The notes under the pieces: generated by a model
Databases searched by the model: none
The model's input: the letters and a program-made list of their open reading frames with translations, nothing else
Told to the model about the DNA's origin: nothing
Source of the DNA: an uncultured Lachnospiraceae bacterium
GTDB taxonomy: Bacteria; Bacillota; Clostridia; Lachnospirales; Lachnospiraceae
Assembly (NCBI GenBank): GCA_949949005.1
Contig: CATLHM010000016.1
Location: forward strand, 1 to 64,000
DNA: 64,000 nt
Direction of reading: 5' to 3'
Program-made: the position numbers and the translations under genes
Shown here: positions 9,422 through 17,212 of the stretch, piece after piece
How the letters are laid out: each line of letters starts with the position of its first letter
Numbering within the stretch: the stretch's first letter is position 1

Positions 9422-9443
9422 CAACTTTTCGCACACAGTTTTT
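9422..9443 (-). repeat. AbiE operator-like direct repeat, proximal copy
   Basis: A 22-base sequence (minus strand AAAAACTGTGTGCGAAAAGT plus TG) lying between the predicted transcription start and the SD of abiEi. It is identical to the copy at 9491-9512, start-to-start distance 69 bases. Confidence 0.7.
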
Positions 9444-9461
9444 TAATAGTTGCTTGATAGT

Positions 9462-9490
9462 AGTATAGCGTTCCAATCCAATCTTATCAA
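9462..9490 (-). promoter_or_regulatory. Sigma-A promoter of the abiE operon
   Basis: Minus-strand -35 TTGATA (9485-9490) and -10 TATACT (9462-9467) with a 17-base spacer. It is flanked immediately upstream and downstream by the two identical 22-base repeats, the arrangement expected for autoregulation by the antitoxin. Confidence 0.7.
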
Positions 9491-9512
9491 CAACTTTTCG
9501 CACACAGTTTTT
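9491..9512 (-). repeat. AbiE operator-like direct repeat, distal copy
   Basis: Exact copy of 9422-9443, abutting the -35 box. A weaker related palindromic patch (GTTTTCGAAAAAC) lies further upstream near 9548-9560. Confidence 0.7.
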
Positions 9513-9806
9513 GAAAAATGTAACTGAAAAGTTTGATTTACAAAACAGTTTTCGAAAAACACCTCTTGAAATGCTAAAAACACATGTCCAGAAGTGTCGA
9601 AATGACATCTCTAAACATGTGAAAATGATACCTCCTTTTCAAATTTTCCCTGTTTGTAATCTAATTTGGAACTATGTAAGCGTAAGTTATAGGGTTGAGC
9701 CTTCGCCCGGTGCATGGTTCATACAGATGCACCGAGCGGAAACAAGCACGCAAACTTCGTATTTTTCTCAACTGACGGTTGTATGGCTGAGATGTTAAAT
9801 CCTTTC
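9513..9806. other. Intergenic region between the abiE promoter and the acetyltransferase gene
   Basis: No convincing gene on either strand. It holds the degenerate TTTTCGAAAA palindrome near 9550 and a GGTGCAT/ATGCACC inverted repeat near 9710-9735. No clear terminator follows the acetyltransferase gene. Confidence 0.4.
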
Positions 9807-10352
9807 CTACTGATAACGGTACTCCATCAGATAACAGTCTCTCATTTTGCCCTCGTGCAGTTCATGCTCCGGCAGGCTTTTTAAAATTCGGAATCCGGCC
9901 TTTTGATAACATTTAAGCGCCCTCACATTATCCTGATGAGGATCCATGACGACGGCGTCAGCCTGCTTTTCTTCCCTCAGAAACTTAAGAACAAGCTTTA
10001 TGTATTCTGTTCCGATTCCTTTGTTCCAATAATTGGGTTCCCCGATGAACTGGTCAAGACAGTATACGGTTTCATTCCGATTGTCATACCCATAATGGGT
10101 GTAATCTTCGTCGCCCATAGGATAAATCTGCCCATATCCAATGGGGACGCCGTCATATTCCACTATGACTTTCATTACAGAATCGTTATTCTCCTCAAAA
10201 AAATCCTCCTGGATCAATTCTTCCGTATACTGCCTGTCCCTTCCCTCATAAAACTCCAGCACCCGTGCATCCGTCATCCATTTGAGCAGCACTGCGGCGT
10301 CGCCGGGAACCATAGTCCTTATCCTTATTTTATCCTGAGTAATATCTACCAT
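9807..10352 (-). CDS. AAC(6')-like aminoglycoside 6'-N-acetyltransferase (GNAT)
   Basis: 181 aa from the ATG at 10352 (SD GGGAGAG); an upstream in-frame GTG at 10367 is also possible. It is a GNAT fold with acetyl-CoA loop NKGIGTEYI. The stretches LKWMTDARVLEFYEGRD, VPIGYGQIY, DQFIGEPNYW, QKAGFRI and LPEHELHEGK closely resemble the acetyltransferase half of the bifunctional AAC(6')-Ie-APH(2'') enzyme and stand-alone AAC(6')-Im-type proteins (recalled, not aligned). No phosphotransferase domain follows, so it is a single-domain version. Expected role: acetyl-CoA-dependent modification of aminoglycosides in the cytoplasm. Its leader and first nine codons (MVDITQDKI) are duplicated upstream of the next gene. 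Confidence 0.85.
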   Translation of the reverse strand: MVDITQDKIRIRTMVPGDAAVLLKWMTDARVLEFYEGRDRQYTEELIQEDFFEENNDSVMKVIVEYDGVPIGYGQIYPMGDEDYTHYGYDNRNETVYCLDQFIGEPNYWNKGIGTEYIKLVLKFLREEKQADAVVMDPHQDNVRALKCYQKAGFRILKSLPEHELHEGKMRDCYLMEYRYQ

Positions 10353-10417
10353 GTGCCACTCTCCCACTTACCTTTTCCCCAATGAAAGTCCTGCCCTCTG
10401 CAAACATTTTTAACGGA
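10326..10417 (-). repeat. Duplicated leader, copy A (acetyltransferase side)
   Basis: About 92 bases, roughly 80% identical to 11333-11422. It covers the sequence matching the last codons of degV (TTCCGTTAA), the leader and the first nine codons of the acetyltransferase. Confidence 0.8.
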
Positions 10418-10423
10418 AGTAAC

Positions 10424-11359
10424 TTAGCTTGTCAATGCTGCCCTCTGCAGCAGGTCATTAATTACGCCAATATCCTTTATCTTATTTATCCCAAAACATT
10501 TTTTGCCTGCATCCTTGATAGAGGCTCCGATATGATAGGCAGTGTTCCCATCAATTATCATAAATCTGTCGTGAAACGCTGTTGTATGCTTTACTACCAA
10601 ATTCGGATATTGTGCGTTAAAATTTGTAATATCCTGAGCTGTCAGTCTGGCGCTTGGGAGAATATAGAGTATTACATCCACGCCATCCTTTTTCTTTGCA
10701 AGGATATTCAGCGTTGCAATGTCCACATATCCATCAATCAGTACAATAGTTTTGCTGGCCTGCTGGATCAGGTCTGTCATAAGTGCAAATGCATCAAAAA
10801 TTTGACCGTCAAAGAAAACCTTTTGATTATTTTCCTTGTGATCATCTATATAATCAAATATCTGTTCCAGTTTTCTGTCCGTTTGTTCCTGATAAGAAAT
10901 TTGGCGTACTTCAATAGCATTTACCCTGTCAAAAATTAAAGATGTATTTGCCATATATTTTCTCATTTCCACAAATGTATCCATAATGCGAATACTTACC
11001 TGTATTGCAACACTACTCTTCAGCACAGCCGATAGCATGGCAATTCCCTGTTCCGTATAGACATAAGGCAAATACCTTCTCCCGCCCTTTCTGTTTTCCT
11101 CTGCCAATTTTGAGGTCGCAATTTGCGACCTCAAAAAAGATACCTCTTCCTCAGATAATTGAAAGCGAAAATGTGATGGAAATCTATCTATATTTCTCTT
11201 TACAGCTTCATTCAGTCTTTTCGTTTCCACATTATAAAGCATGGCTAAATCGCTATCTATCATAACTTGCCTGCCTCTTACTACATAGATAAGATTTTGT
11301 ATTCTTTCCGTGCTTGCATCAACTACTTCTGATATTTTATCCTGAGTTATATCTACCAT
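10424..11359 (-). CDS. ORF6N-domain protein with C-terminal PLD-like domain
   Basis: 311 aa from the ATG at 11359, which has GAGGAG six bases upstream; a longer frame to 11407 lacks a better site. The N-terminal half (VVRGRQVMIDSDLAMLYNVETKRLNEAVKRN...FQLSEEE...LPYVYTEQGIAMLSAVL) is the ORF6N/KilA-N-like DNA-binding domain common in phages and mobile islands. A coiled linker (about 150-190) follows. The C-terminal part has HDRFMIIDG...HIGASIKD, resembling a single HxKxxxxD phospholipase-D/nuclease-type site with Arg in place of Lys. The first nine residues are shared with the downstream acetyltransferase because of a duplicated leader, so the native N-terminus may begin after them. Function unknown; a phage-related or defence role is plausible. 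Confidence 0.8.
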   Translation of the reverse strand: MVDITQDKISEVVDASTERIQNLIYVVRGRQVMIDSDLAMLYNVETKRLNEAVKRNIDRFPSHFRFQLSEEEVSFLRSQIATSKLAEENRKGGRRYLPYVYTEQGIAMLSAVLKSSVAIQVSIRIMDTFVEMRKYMANTSLIFDRVNAIEVRQISYQEQTDRKLEQIFDYIDDHKENNQKVFFDGQIFDAFALMTDLIQQASKTIVLIDGYVDIATLNILAKKKDGVDVILYILPSARLTAQDITNFNAQYPNLVVKHTTAFHDRFMIIDGNTAYHIGASIKDAGKKCFGINKIKDIGVINDLLQRAALTS

Positions 11360-11422
11360 TTGTACTCCTCGCTTACCCTTTTCCAATGAAAGCCCTGCTC
11401 TCTGCAAACCTTTTTAACGGGA
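11333..11422 (-). repeat. Duplicated leader, copy B (degV side)
   Basis: About 90 bases running from the last codons of degV through the leader into codon nine of the ORF6N gene. It is the partner of 10326-10417 and flanks the ORF6N gene together with it. Confidence 0.8.
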
Positions 11423-12286
11423 ATCCCCCTCAAAAAACAGAGCGATCGTCCCCGGGCCGGAATGGGCCCCAATGGTAGGGCCGATATGGCTGATGATAAA
11501 TTTCCGGATGCCAAAACGCTTTTCCACCTCTGCCTTTACATACTCTGCATCCTCCAATGCATCACCATGGCTGATGAACACAATATCGTTATTGCCTTCA
11601 TGTCCTTTTATCTTCTCTTCCATATAGTCCACCAAGCCGTTTAAAGATTTTTTCCGCCCCCGCACCTTACTGATGGGAATCAGGCAGCCCTCGTCATCCA
11701 CGTGCAAGATGGGCTTGATGGCCGCAATCGTCCCTACGATGGCAGCCGCCCGGCTCACCCGTCCGCCCCGGTAAAGGTGGTTTAGATCGTCTACCGTGAA
11801 AACATGTGTGAGGTGGGGAACCAAAGCCCTCAAAAGATCAGCGGTTTCACCCATGCTCTTTCCCTCTCTCTGCATTTGAAGGGCCTTGTGGACAAAGAGC
11901 CCCTCTCCCATGGAGGCACACTTGGAATCCACAACGATGATCTGACAATCCCTGTTCTCTTCCATCAATTCCTCTGCGGCAAGCACCGCGTTCTGGCAGG
12001 AGCCGCTCAGCCCCGAGGAAAAGGACAGATACAGCAGGTTTTTGTTTTCCCTGAGAAATTCTGTGAAGTACTCCCTGTACTGTTGCGGATTTACCTGGGA
12101 TGTGGTGGGCATTTTCCCTTCTTCCCGCATCAAGCGATAAAACTCCTTCCAGTCCAGCTCCTTACCCTTTCCGTAAGAGATGCCGTCCATAATGTAATTG
12201 AAGTAAATGAGCCCGAGACCATTTTCTCTGATATATTCTGCGGGCAGATCCGCCGTTGTGTTGGTAATGATCTTGTAAGAATCCAT
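11414..12286 (-). CDS. DegV family fatty-acid-binding protein (FakB-like)
   Basis: 290 aa, normal for the family. DegV/FakB proteins bind a fatty acid and present it to the FakA kinase for phospholipid synthesis. Matching features are the start YKIITNTTADLP, MPTTSQVNP (about 60-68), the LSFSSGLSGS loop that holds the carboxylate, and the C-terminal SHIGPTIGAHSGPG. Start ATG with AAAGGAGG. No FakA is adjacent. Its last three codons are included in the duplicated leader, which shows that degV originally preceded the acetyltransferase directly. Confidence 0.9.
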   Translation of the reverse strand: MDSYKIITNTTADLPAEYIRENGLGLIYFNYIMDGISYGKGKELDWKEFYRLMREEGKMPTTSQVNPQQYREYFTEFLRENKNLLYLSFSSGLSGSCQNAVLAAEELMEENRDCQIIVVDSKCASMGEGLFVHKALQMQREGKSMGETADLLRALVPHLTHVFTVDDLNHLYRGGRVSRAAAIVGTIAAIKPILHVDDEGCLIPISKVRGRKKSLNGLVDYMEEKIKGHEGNNDIVFISHGDALEDAEYVKAEVEKRFGIRKFIISHIGPTIGAHSGPGTIALFFEGDSR

Positions 12287-12383
12287 AATCCCTCCTTTGG
12301 TTCCTTTTTTGCAGTTTACTTAGCATAACATTATTTTAAATTTTTTACAATGGATGGAATTTTGGCCCATATCTGCATAAAAC

Positions 12384-12414
12384 TGCATAAAACCGACTTC
12401 CTTTCCTCATAATA
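12384..12414 (+). promoter_or_regulatory. Sigma-G-type (forespore) promoter
   Basis: TGCATA (12384-12389) and CATAATA (12408-12414) are 18 bases apart, matching the Bacillus sigma-G pattern GHATR-N18-CATWMTA. It lies 30 bases before the germination gene, whose product is expected in the forespore. Confidence 0.65.
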
Positions 12415-12443
12415 AGCATATTAACTTTCAAAGGAGCCTTATT

Positions 12444-13856
12444 ATGAGTAAAATGACTACCTCTCTTTCCGAGAATATGAAATACTTAAACAAATATCTG
12501 TCGGTGGATACCAGCTTTGATATTATTTACAGAGTGATAAGAATCGGCGGGCGGGAAGCCTGCATGTATTTGATCGACGGTTTTTGCAAGGATGATCTGA
12601 TGCAGAAAATGCTTCAGTATTTTATCACCATCAAGGAAGAGGACATGCCAGACAACGCCCATGAGATGTCCAAGACCTGTATTCCCTACGTGGAGGTTGA
12701 CCTGCAGGACGACTGGGACAAGATTGCGTATTTTATTATGTCAGGTGTGTTCGCCCTTTTTATCGAGGGCTATGATAAATGCCTTTTGATCGATTCCAGA
12801 AGCTATCCGGCCAGAGGTGTGGAGGAGCCGGAAAAGGATAAGGTACTGCGGGGATCCAAGGATGGATTTGTGGAAACCGTTGTCTTTAACACCGCGCTGA
12901 TCCGAAGACGGATCAGAAGCAGTCAGCTCTGCATGGAAATGCACCATGCCGGGAACAGCTCCCAGACAGATATTGTGCTCTGCTACATGAATGACCGGGT
13001 AGACCACGCTTTCCTGACCAAGCTCCGGGAACGTATCGACCATATTCAGGTGGACGCCCTGACCATGAACCAGGAGAGCCTGGCAGAATGCCTTTATAAG
13101 AAAAAATGGTATAACCCTTTTCCGAAATTCAAATTTACGGAGCGTCCGGATACGGCCTCGGCACAGATACTGGAAGGGGATGTGGTGATTCTGGTGGATA
13201 ATTCCCCCTCCGCCATGATTGCCCCCACCTCGATCTTTGATATTGTGGAGGAGGCGGACGACTACTACTTTCCACCCATCACCGGGACTTATCTTCGTCT
13301 GTCACGCTTTTTGATCGCCATATTAACTTATTTTATCACGCCCACCTTTTTACTTCTGATGCAGAGGCCGGAGTGGATCCCTGCAGGCTTTGAATTCATC
13401 GCGGTAAAAGACCCCACCAACATCCCGCTGGTCTGGCAGTTTTTGATTCTGGAGCTTGCCATCGACGGCCTGCGGCTTGCGGCAGTGAACACCCCCAACA
13501 TGCTCAGCACCCCTTTAAGTGTGATGGCCGCCCTGGTGCTGGGGGAATTCTCGGTCAACAGCGGATGGTTCAATTCGGAAGTCATGCTTTATATGGCCTT
13601 CGTCGCTATTGCCAACTACACCCAGGCCAGCTATGAGCTCAGCTATGCTATCAAGTTTATGCGTATCATAAACCTGATCCTCACGGCACTATTCGGCCTG
13701 TGGGGCTATATCGGCGCTGTGGTGCTGCTGATCCTGGCTATCGTCACCAACCGCACGGTATCGGGAAAGAGCTATATCTACCCGCTCCTTCCTTTCAATT
13801 TAAAGCAGCTCTCCAAACGCCTCTTCCGATACAGGCTGCCGGGCTCCCGGGAATGA
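12444..13856 (+). CDS. Spore germination protein, GerA/SpoVAF family
   Basis: 470 aa. A soluble N-terminal domain (about 1-285) is followed by a membrane domain with several helices (about 295-450), as in the A subunits of germinant receptors and SpoVAF. Recognisable pieces are LLIDSRSYPARGVEEPEKDKVLRGSKDGFVET, NPFPKFKFTERPD and the PNMLSTPLSVMAALVLGEF helix. It stands alone, with no B or C receptor subunits next to it, which favours a SpoVAF-like role or an orphan receptor. SD AAAGGAG. A sigma-G-like promoter directly upstream supports forespore expression and location in the spore inner membrane. Confidence 0.85.
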   Translation: MSKMTTSLSENMKYLNKYLSVDTSFDIIYRVIRIGGREACMYLIDGFCKDDLMQKMLQYFITIKEEDMPDNAHEMSKTCIPYVEVDLQDDWDKIAYFIMSGVFALFIEGYDKCLLIDSRSYPARGVEEPEKDKVLRGSKDGFVETVVFNTALIRRRIRSSQLCMEMHHAGNSSQTDIVLCYMNDRVDHAFLTKLRERIDHIQVDALTMNQESLAECLYKKKWYNPFPKFKFTERPDTASAQILEGDVVILVDNSPSAMIAPTSIFDIVEEADDYYFPPITGTYLRLSRFLIAILTYFITPTFLLLMQRPEWIPAGFEFIAVKDPTNIPLVWQFLILELAIDGLRLAAVNTPNMLSTPLSVMAALVLGEFSVNSGWFNSEVMLYMAFVAIANYTQASYELSYAIKFMRIINLILTALFGLWGYIGAVVLLILAIVTNRTVSGKSYIYPLLPFNLKQLSKRLFRYRLPGSRE

Positions 13857-13866
13857 CCCGGGCAGC

Positions 13867-14301
13867 TCACTGCTTCCCGGTACTCCCAAAACCGCCCCGG
13901 TCCGCCCCCTCAAGGGAGGAAACTTCCTCAAAGCAGATCCCGGGCTGGTTTTCCATGATGCGGAACTGGCAAATGCGGTCATTACAGGAAATATGGGTAT
14001 CCCGCAGGGCATAGGCAGGCATGAACCACTGGTCGTTGTCCCCGCAGTAGGAGCCGTCGATAACGCCCTGGTGATTGGGCTGGATGATGCCGAAATTTTT
14101 GAAGGTGGAGCTTCTGGGAACCACATGGGCCTCATACCCTTTCGGCAGCTCCATACCCACTCCAAGGGGGATCAGCTTAAATTCCCCCTTCTTTAAATCC
14201 ACATCCTCCGCCGCCCGAAGATCGATCCAGTCCGATTTCCCGTCGATGTAAGTCAGTTTTTCGATTTTATCCGTAAAATATTTGATTTTAATTGTTTCCA
14301 T
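13867..14301 (-). CDS. dut: dUTP diphosphatase
   Basis: 144 aa, the size of a trimeric dUTPase. All five motifs are visible: [33 protein letters not shown] (with the catalytic Asp), RICQFRI and [12 protein letters not shown]. It removes dUTP and supplies dUMP. It lies next to the anaerobic ribonucleotide reductase genes (11-base gap to nrdG), so the cluster groups deoxynucleotide supply and quality control. It converges with the germination gene over a 10-base gap. Confidence 0.92.
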   Translation of the reverse strand: METIKIKYFTDKIEKLTYIDGKSDWIDLRAAEDVDLKKGEFKLIPLGVGMELPKGYEAHVVPRSSTFKNFGIIQPNHQGVIDGSYCGDNDQWFMPAYALRDTHISCNDRICQFRIMENQPGICFEEVSSLEGADRGGFGSTGKQ

Positions 14302-14312
14302 AATAAGTATTG

Positions 14313-14825
14313 TTACCTTTCATAGTCCCTGCAGTGCAGTACCGGGGGAGCGCCTTTCTCGCTGGCAAGGCTTGCCTGCACATCAATCACTCTCTGGTTG
14401 CTGCTTCCCTTCCAGAGAAGCTTTTTATCCATTTTTTCCGTCTCGAACTCTCCGTCTACCAGCACATCCACATACTGCATCAGGGATAAATGCCGGATAT
14501 TTTCCCATGAATCCCCGGTATAAAGCCATATGGTCTTATCCGGATATTTTTCTTTGATCTCCTTCATCAGCTCCCGCACATCCGGGCGGTTGGCGGAGTG
14601 CAGGGGATCGCCTCCCGAAAAGGTAATGCCGGAAATATAGGATTTGTCAAGCTGTTCAAATAATTCCGCTTTGGCAGCGGCGTCAAAAGGCAGGCCTCCC
14701 GCAGGATCCCAGGTAACCGGGTTTTGGCAGTCCTTACAGCAGTGAGAGCATCCGGCAACCCACAAAACCACCCGCAGTCCGTCGCCGTTTAACATATCGT
14801 CCTTGGTTATATTGTGATACCTCAT
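14313..14825 (-). CDS. nrdG: Anaerobic ribonucleotide reductase activating enzyme
   Basis: 170 aa radical SAM protein that generates the glycyl radical on NrdD. The cluster motif is GCSHCCKDC (Cys-x3-Cys-x2-Cys, about residues 30-37), followed by [10 protein letters not shown] for SAM binding. The ATG lies four bases after the nrdD stop, so the pair is cotranslated. Confidence 0.93.
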   Translation of the reverse strand: MRYHNITKDDMLNGDGLRVVLWVAGCSHCCKDCQNPVTWDPAGGLPFDAAAKAELFEQLDKSYISGITFSGGDPLHSANRPDVRELMKEIKEKYPDKTIWLYTGDSWENIRHLSLMQYVDVLVDGEFETEKMDKKLLWKGSSNQRVIDVQASLASEKGAPPVLHCRDYER

Positions 14826-14829
14826 TTGC

Positions 14830-17010
14830 CTACATGCTCTTCCTTTCCGCTATTTCTGCCATTTTTGCCTCATTTAACCTGGTATCGCCATGCACTCTGG
14901 AATAGGAAAGATAACCGTTCATGCGCTCGATCTTGGTGAGATTTTTGCTGCCGCACACAGGGCACACATCCATTTCCAGCTCCTGATGGCCGCAGTCGTC
15001 GCAGTAGGCAAGGGAGAGATTGACTCCCTCGTAGAATCCCATCTCCATGGCTCTTCGGATCAGAGTTTTGATGGCTTCCATATTGTAGTCAATGGGATAT
15101 TTCACATACTGTATCTTTCCGCCGTTGGAGAGCTCCCAGAAACGGTATTCCAGATCCTGCTTTTCAATGGGAGTGATGTCCTCGGTCACATGGCAATGAA
15201 AACTGTTGGAGACATATTCCCTGTCGGAAACCCCCTCCACGATACCGTACTTTGCCCGAAACTGCTTCACCTGCAGGCCGCACAGGCTCTCCGCTGGCGT
15301 CCCGTAAATGGCGTAAAGGTTGCCATCCTCCTCCTTAAATTCGTTCACCTTCTGATTGATATGCTCCAGCACCTCCAGGGCAAACTCCCCGTCCTCCACC
15401 AGGGACTTGCCGTTGTAGAGCTCCTGCAGCTCATTGAAAGCGGTGATTCCAAAGCTGGCCGTGGCGCTCTTTAAAATCGGTTTGATCTTGTCGGAGAGCT
15501 TTAAGTTTCCTCCCAAAAAACCCCCTTCGCAGTAGGCCAGCGGATTGGTGGAGGCACGCATTTCTCCCAGGTAGGCGTAGGTTCTGATATGAAGCTGGCG
15601 GATCAAATTCAGGTAATAGTCCAGCACCTCATAAAAATCCCGGCTTTCCTGTCTGGCCTTTGCCAGAATCATAGGCAGATGGAGGGAAACCGCTCCGATA
15701 TTAAACCGCCCCACAAATACAGGCTTGTCCTGATCGTCTGCGGGATGCATGCCTCCCCTCTCGTACCAGGGGGAAAGAAAGGCCCGACAGCCCATGGGGG
15801 AGATTACCTTGCCGTACTGCTTGTACATGCTGGCGATATAACCCTTTCCTGTGAGGGAGAGCCAGTCCGGGTACATGGTCTTGGCAGAACATTTTACCCC
15901 GGCTTCAAACACATCCTCCAGCTCCTTTCCGGGGCCGTGAAGGTTCTCGTCATATAAAAAGACAATTTTGGGGAACAGCACAGGCTTTTTGCATTCCGCC
16001 TTGCCCTGGCCTTTTCTGCGCACATCCAAAAGTGAGATGGTTGCCAGTCTGGCAAAACGCCCTGTTCCAAGTCCGGCAGTTACGGTGATAAAGGGATAAT
16101 CCCCACGGCTGGAGGCCACCGTATTGAACTTATATTCCCAGCCCTGGAAGCCCTGCTCAAACTCCCGCTCCACATCGGCTAAGGCTTCCGCCTCCGCCCT
16201 CTCCTGCCCGATCCCCATATTCAGGTATCTGCGAAGGCTTCTCTCCCAGGTCTTTTGGGCATAGGGCTCTAAAATCTTATCTACCTCAGGCACGGTAAAA
16301 CCGCCGTACTGCTGGCTGGCGGCGCTTAAGACAATATCTCCGATCACGTCAAAGGCCACATCCAGGGTTTTCGGCTCGTTATACCAGATATTTCCCATCT
16401 CAAAACCACCGGTCAGCACATTTGCCACATCAAAGAGGCAGCAGTTCATGGTGTCCCTTCTGGCGGACATATCGTGAACATAGATATAGCCGTCCCGGCA
16501 GGCCTGAATCTCCTCCACGGTCATAAAAAATTTCTGGTAGAGCTCCTTGTTGAACTGATTAAAGATCAGGCTCCTCTTGGTGGAAACCAGGGCGCTGTCC
16601 GTGTTGGCGTTCTCCTTGTCTCCCACGTACATGATGGACTGACTCTTTTTGTACACGTCGTCCATCATGCGCACAAAATCCTGTTTATAGTTGCGGTAAT
16701 CCCGGTAACTCTTGGCCACAATGGGCTTGACGCCCTCCAAAGCGCTTTCCACAATATTGTGCATGATGGGGATGGGAATCTTATCCTGCCCCATCTCGTC
16801 CACCTTGTCCACCACAAACTGACAGATATGCTCCTTCTCCTCGTCGGTAAATTTGGTCAGGGCCCGGTAGGCGCTCTTCCCTACCGCGTCGATCACCTTC
16901 TGTACATTAAAAGCCTCCAGACTTCCATCCTTCTTGATGACCTTGACCTCTCTCTTTGGCTGAAACAAAGCGCTGTAAGCTGTAGTATTGTTTTCCTGCT
17001 GGTTTTCCAT
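14830..17010 (-). CDS. nrdD: Anaerobic ribonucleoside-triphosphate reductase (class III)
   Basis: 726 aa. It reduces NTPs to dNTPs without oxygen using a glycyl radical. An ATP-cone regulatory domain (about 18-105, KVIKKDGSLEAFN...) precedes the barrel. The C-terminus carries a zinc site CDDCGHQ...CPVCGS and then RMNGYLSYSRVHGD, whose Gly is the predicted radical site. It heads the nrdD-nrdG pair. A consensus sigma-A promoter and an NrdR-box-like palindrome lie upstream, implying repression by NrdR when dNTPs are abundant. Confidence 0.95.
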   Translation of the reverse strand: MENQQENNTTAYSALFQPKREVKVIKKDGSLEAFNVQKVIDAVGKSAYRALTKFTDEEKEHICQFVVDKVDEMGQDKIPIPIMHNIVESALEGVKPIVAKSYRDYRNYKQDFVRMMDDVYKKSQSIMYVGDKENANTDSALVSTKRSLIFNQFNKELYQKFFMTVEEIQACRDGYIYVHDMSARRDTMNCCLFDVANVLTGGFEMGNIWYNEPKTLDVAFDVIGDIVLSAASQQYGGFTVPEVDKILEPYAQKTWERSLRRYLNMGIGQERAEAEALADVEREFEQGFQGWEYKFNTVASSRGDYPFITVTAGLGTGRFARLATISLLDVRRKGQGKAECKKPVLFPKIVFLYDENLHGPGKELEDVFEAGVKCSAKTMYPDWLSLTGKGYIASMYKQYGKVISPMGCRAFLSPWYERGGMHPADDQDKPVFVGRFNIGAVSLHLPMILAKARQESRDFYEVLDYYLNLIRQLHIRTYAYLGEMRASTNPLAYCEGGFLGGNLKLSDKIKPILKSATASFGITAFNELQELYNGKSLVEDGEFALEVLEHINQKVNEFKEEDGNLYAIYGTPAESLCGLQVKQFRAKYGIVEGVSDREYVSNSFHCHVTEDITPIEKQDLEYRFWELSNGGKIQYVKYPIDYNMEAIKTLIRRAMEMGFYEGVNLSLAYCDDCGHQELEMDVCPVCGSKNLTKIERMNGYLSYSRVHGDTRLNEAKMAEIAERKSM

Positions 17011-17083
17011 GTAACACCCTCCAATCTTTCTCTACCCTCTATATACTCTGCCGAAACAAAATCTGGTATGCCAAAGCATTCCC

Positions 17084-17099
17084 GTGACTATATATAGCG
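17084..17099 (-). promoter_or_regulatory. Candidate NrdR box upstream of nrdD
   Basis: Minus strand ACGCTATATATAGTCA matches the NrdR consensus ACACTATATATAGTGT at 13 of 16 positions. It lies just downstream of the predicted start point. A second weaker palindrome (CTCTATATACTC, 17037-17048) is centred 50 bases away, not the usual spacing. Confidence 0.6.
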
Positions 17100-17108
17100 T
17101 TACTAACC

Positions 17109-17137
17109 AGTATAATGAACCTTTCCCGCTGTGTCAA
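17109..17137 (-). promoter_or_regulatory. Sigma-A promoter of nrdDG
   Basis: Minus-strand -35 TTGACA (17132-17137) and -10 TATACT (17109-17114), 17-base spacer. Confidence 0.75.
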
Positions 17138-17212
17138 CTTGGAAAACTGACGAATTTTTCATAGGAATATCCATTAACCGCTGTTCACCACTGACTTAAT
17201 TTTTAGGCCCGG

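Noticed and set aside
9414-9608. N-terminal extension of AbiEi up to 9608
   Set aside because: It would translate through the promoter and both operator-like repeats; the ATG at 9413 has a good SD and gives the normal family length.
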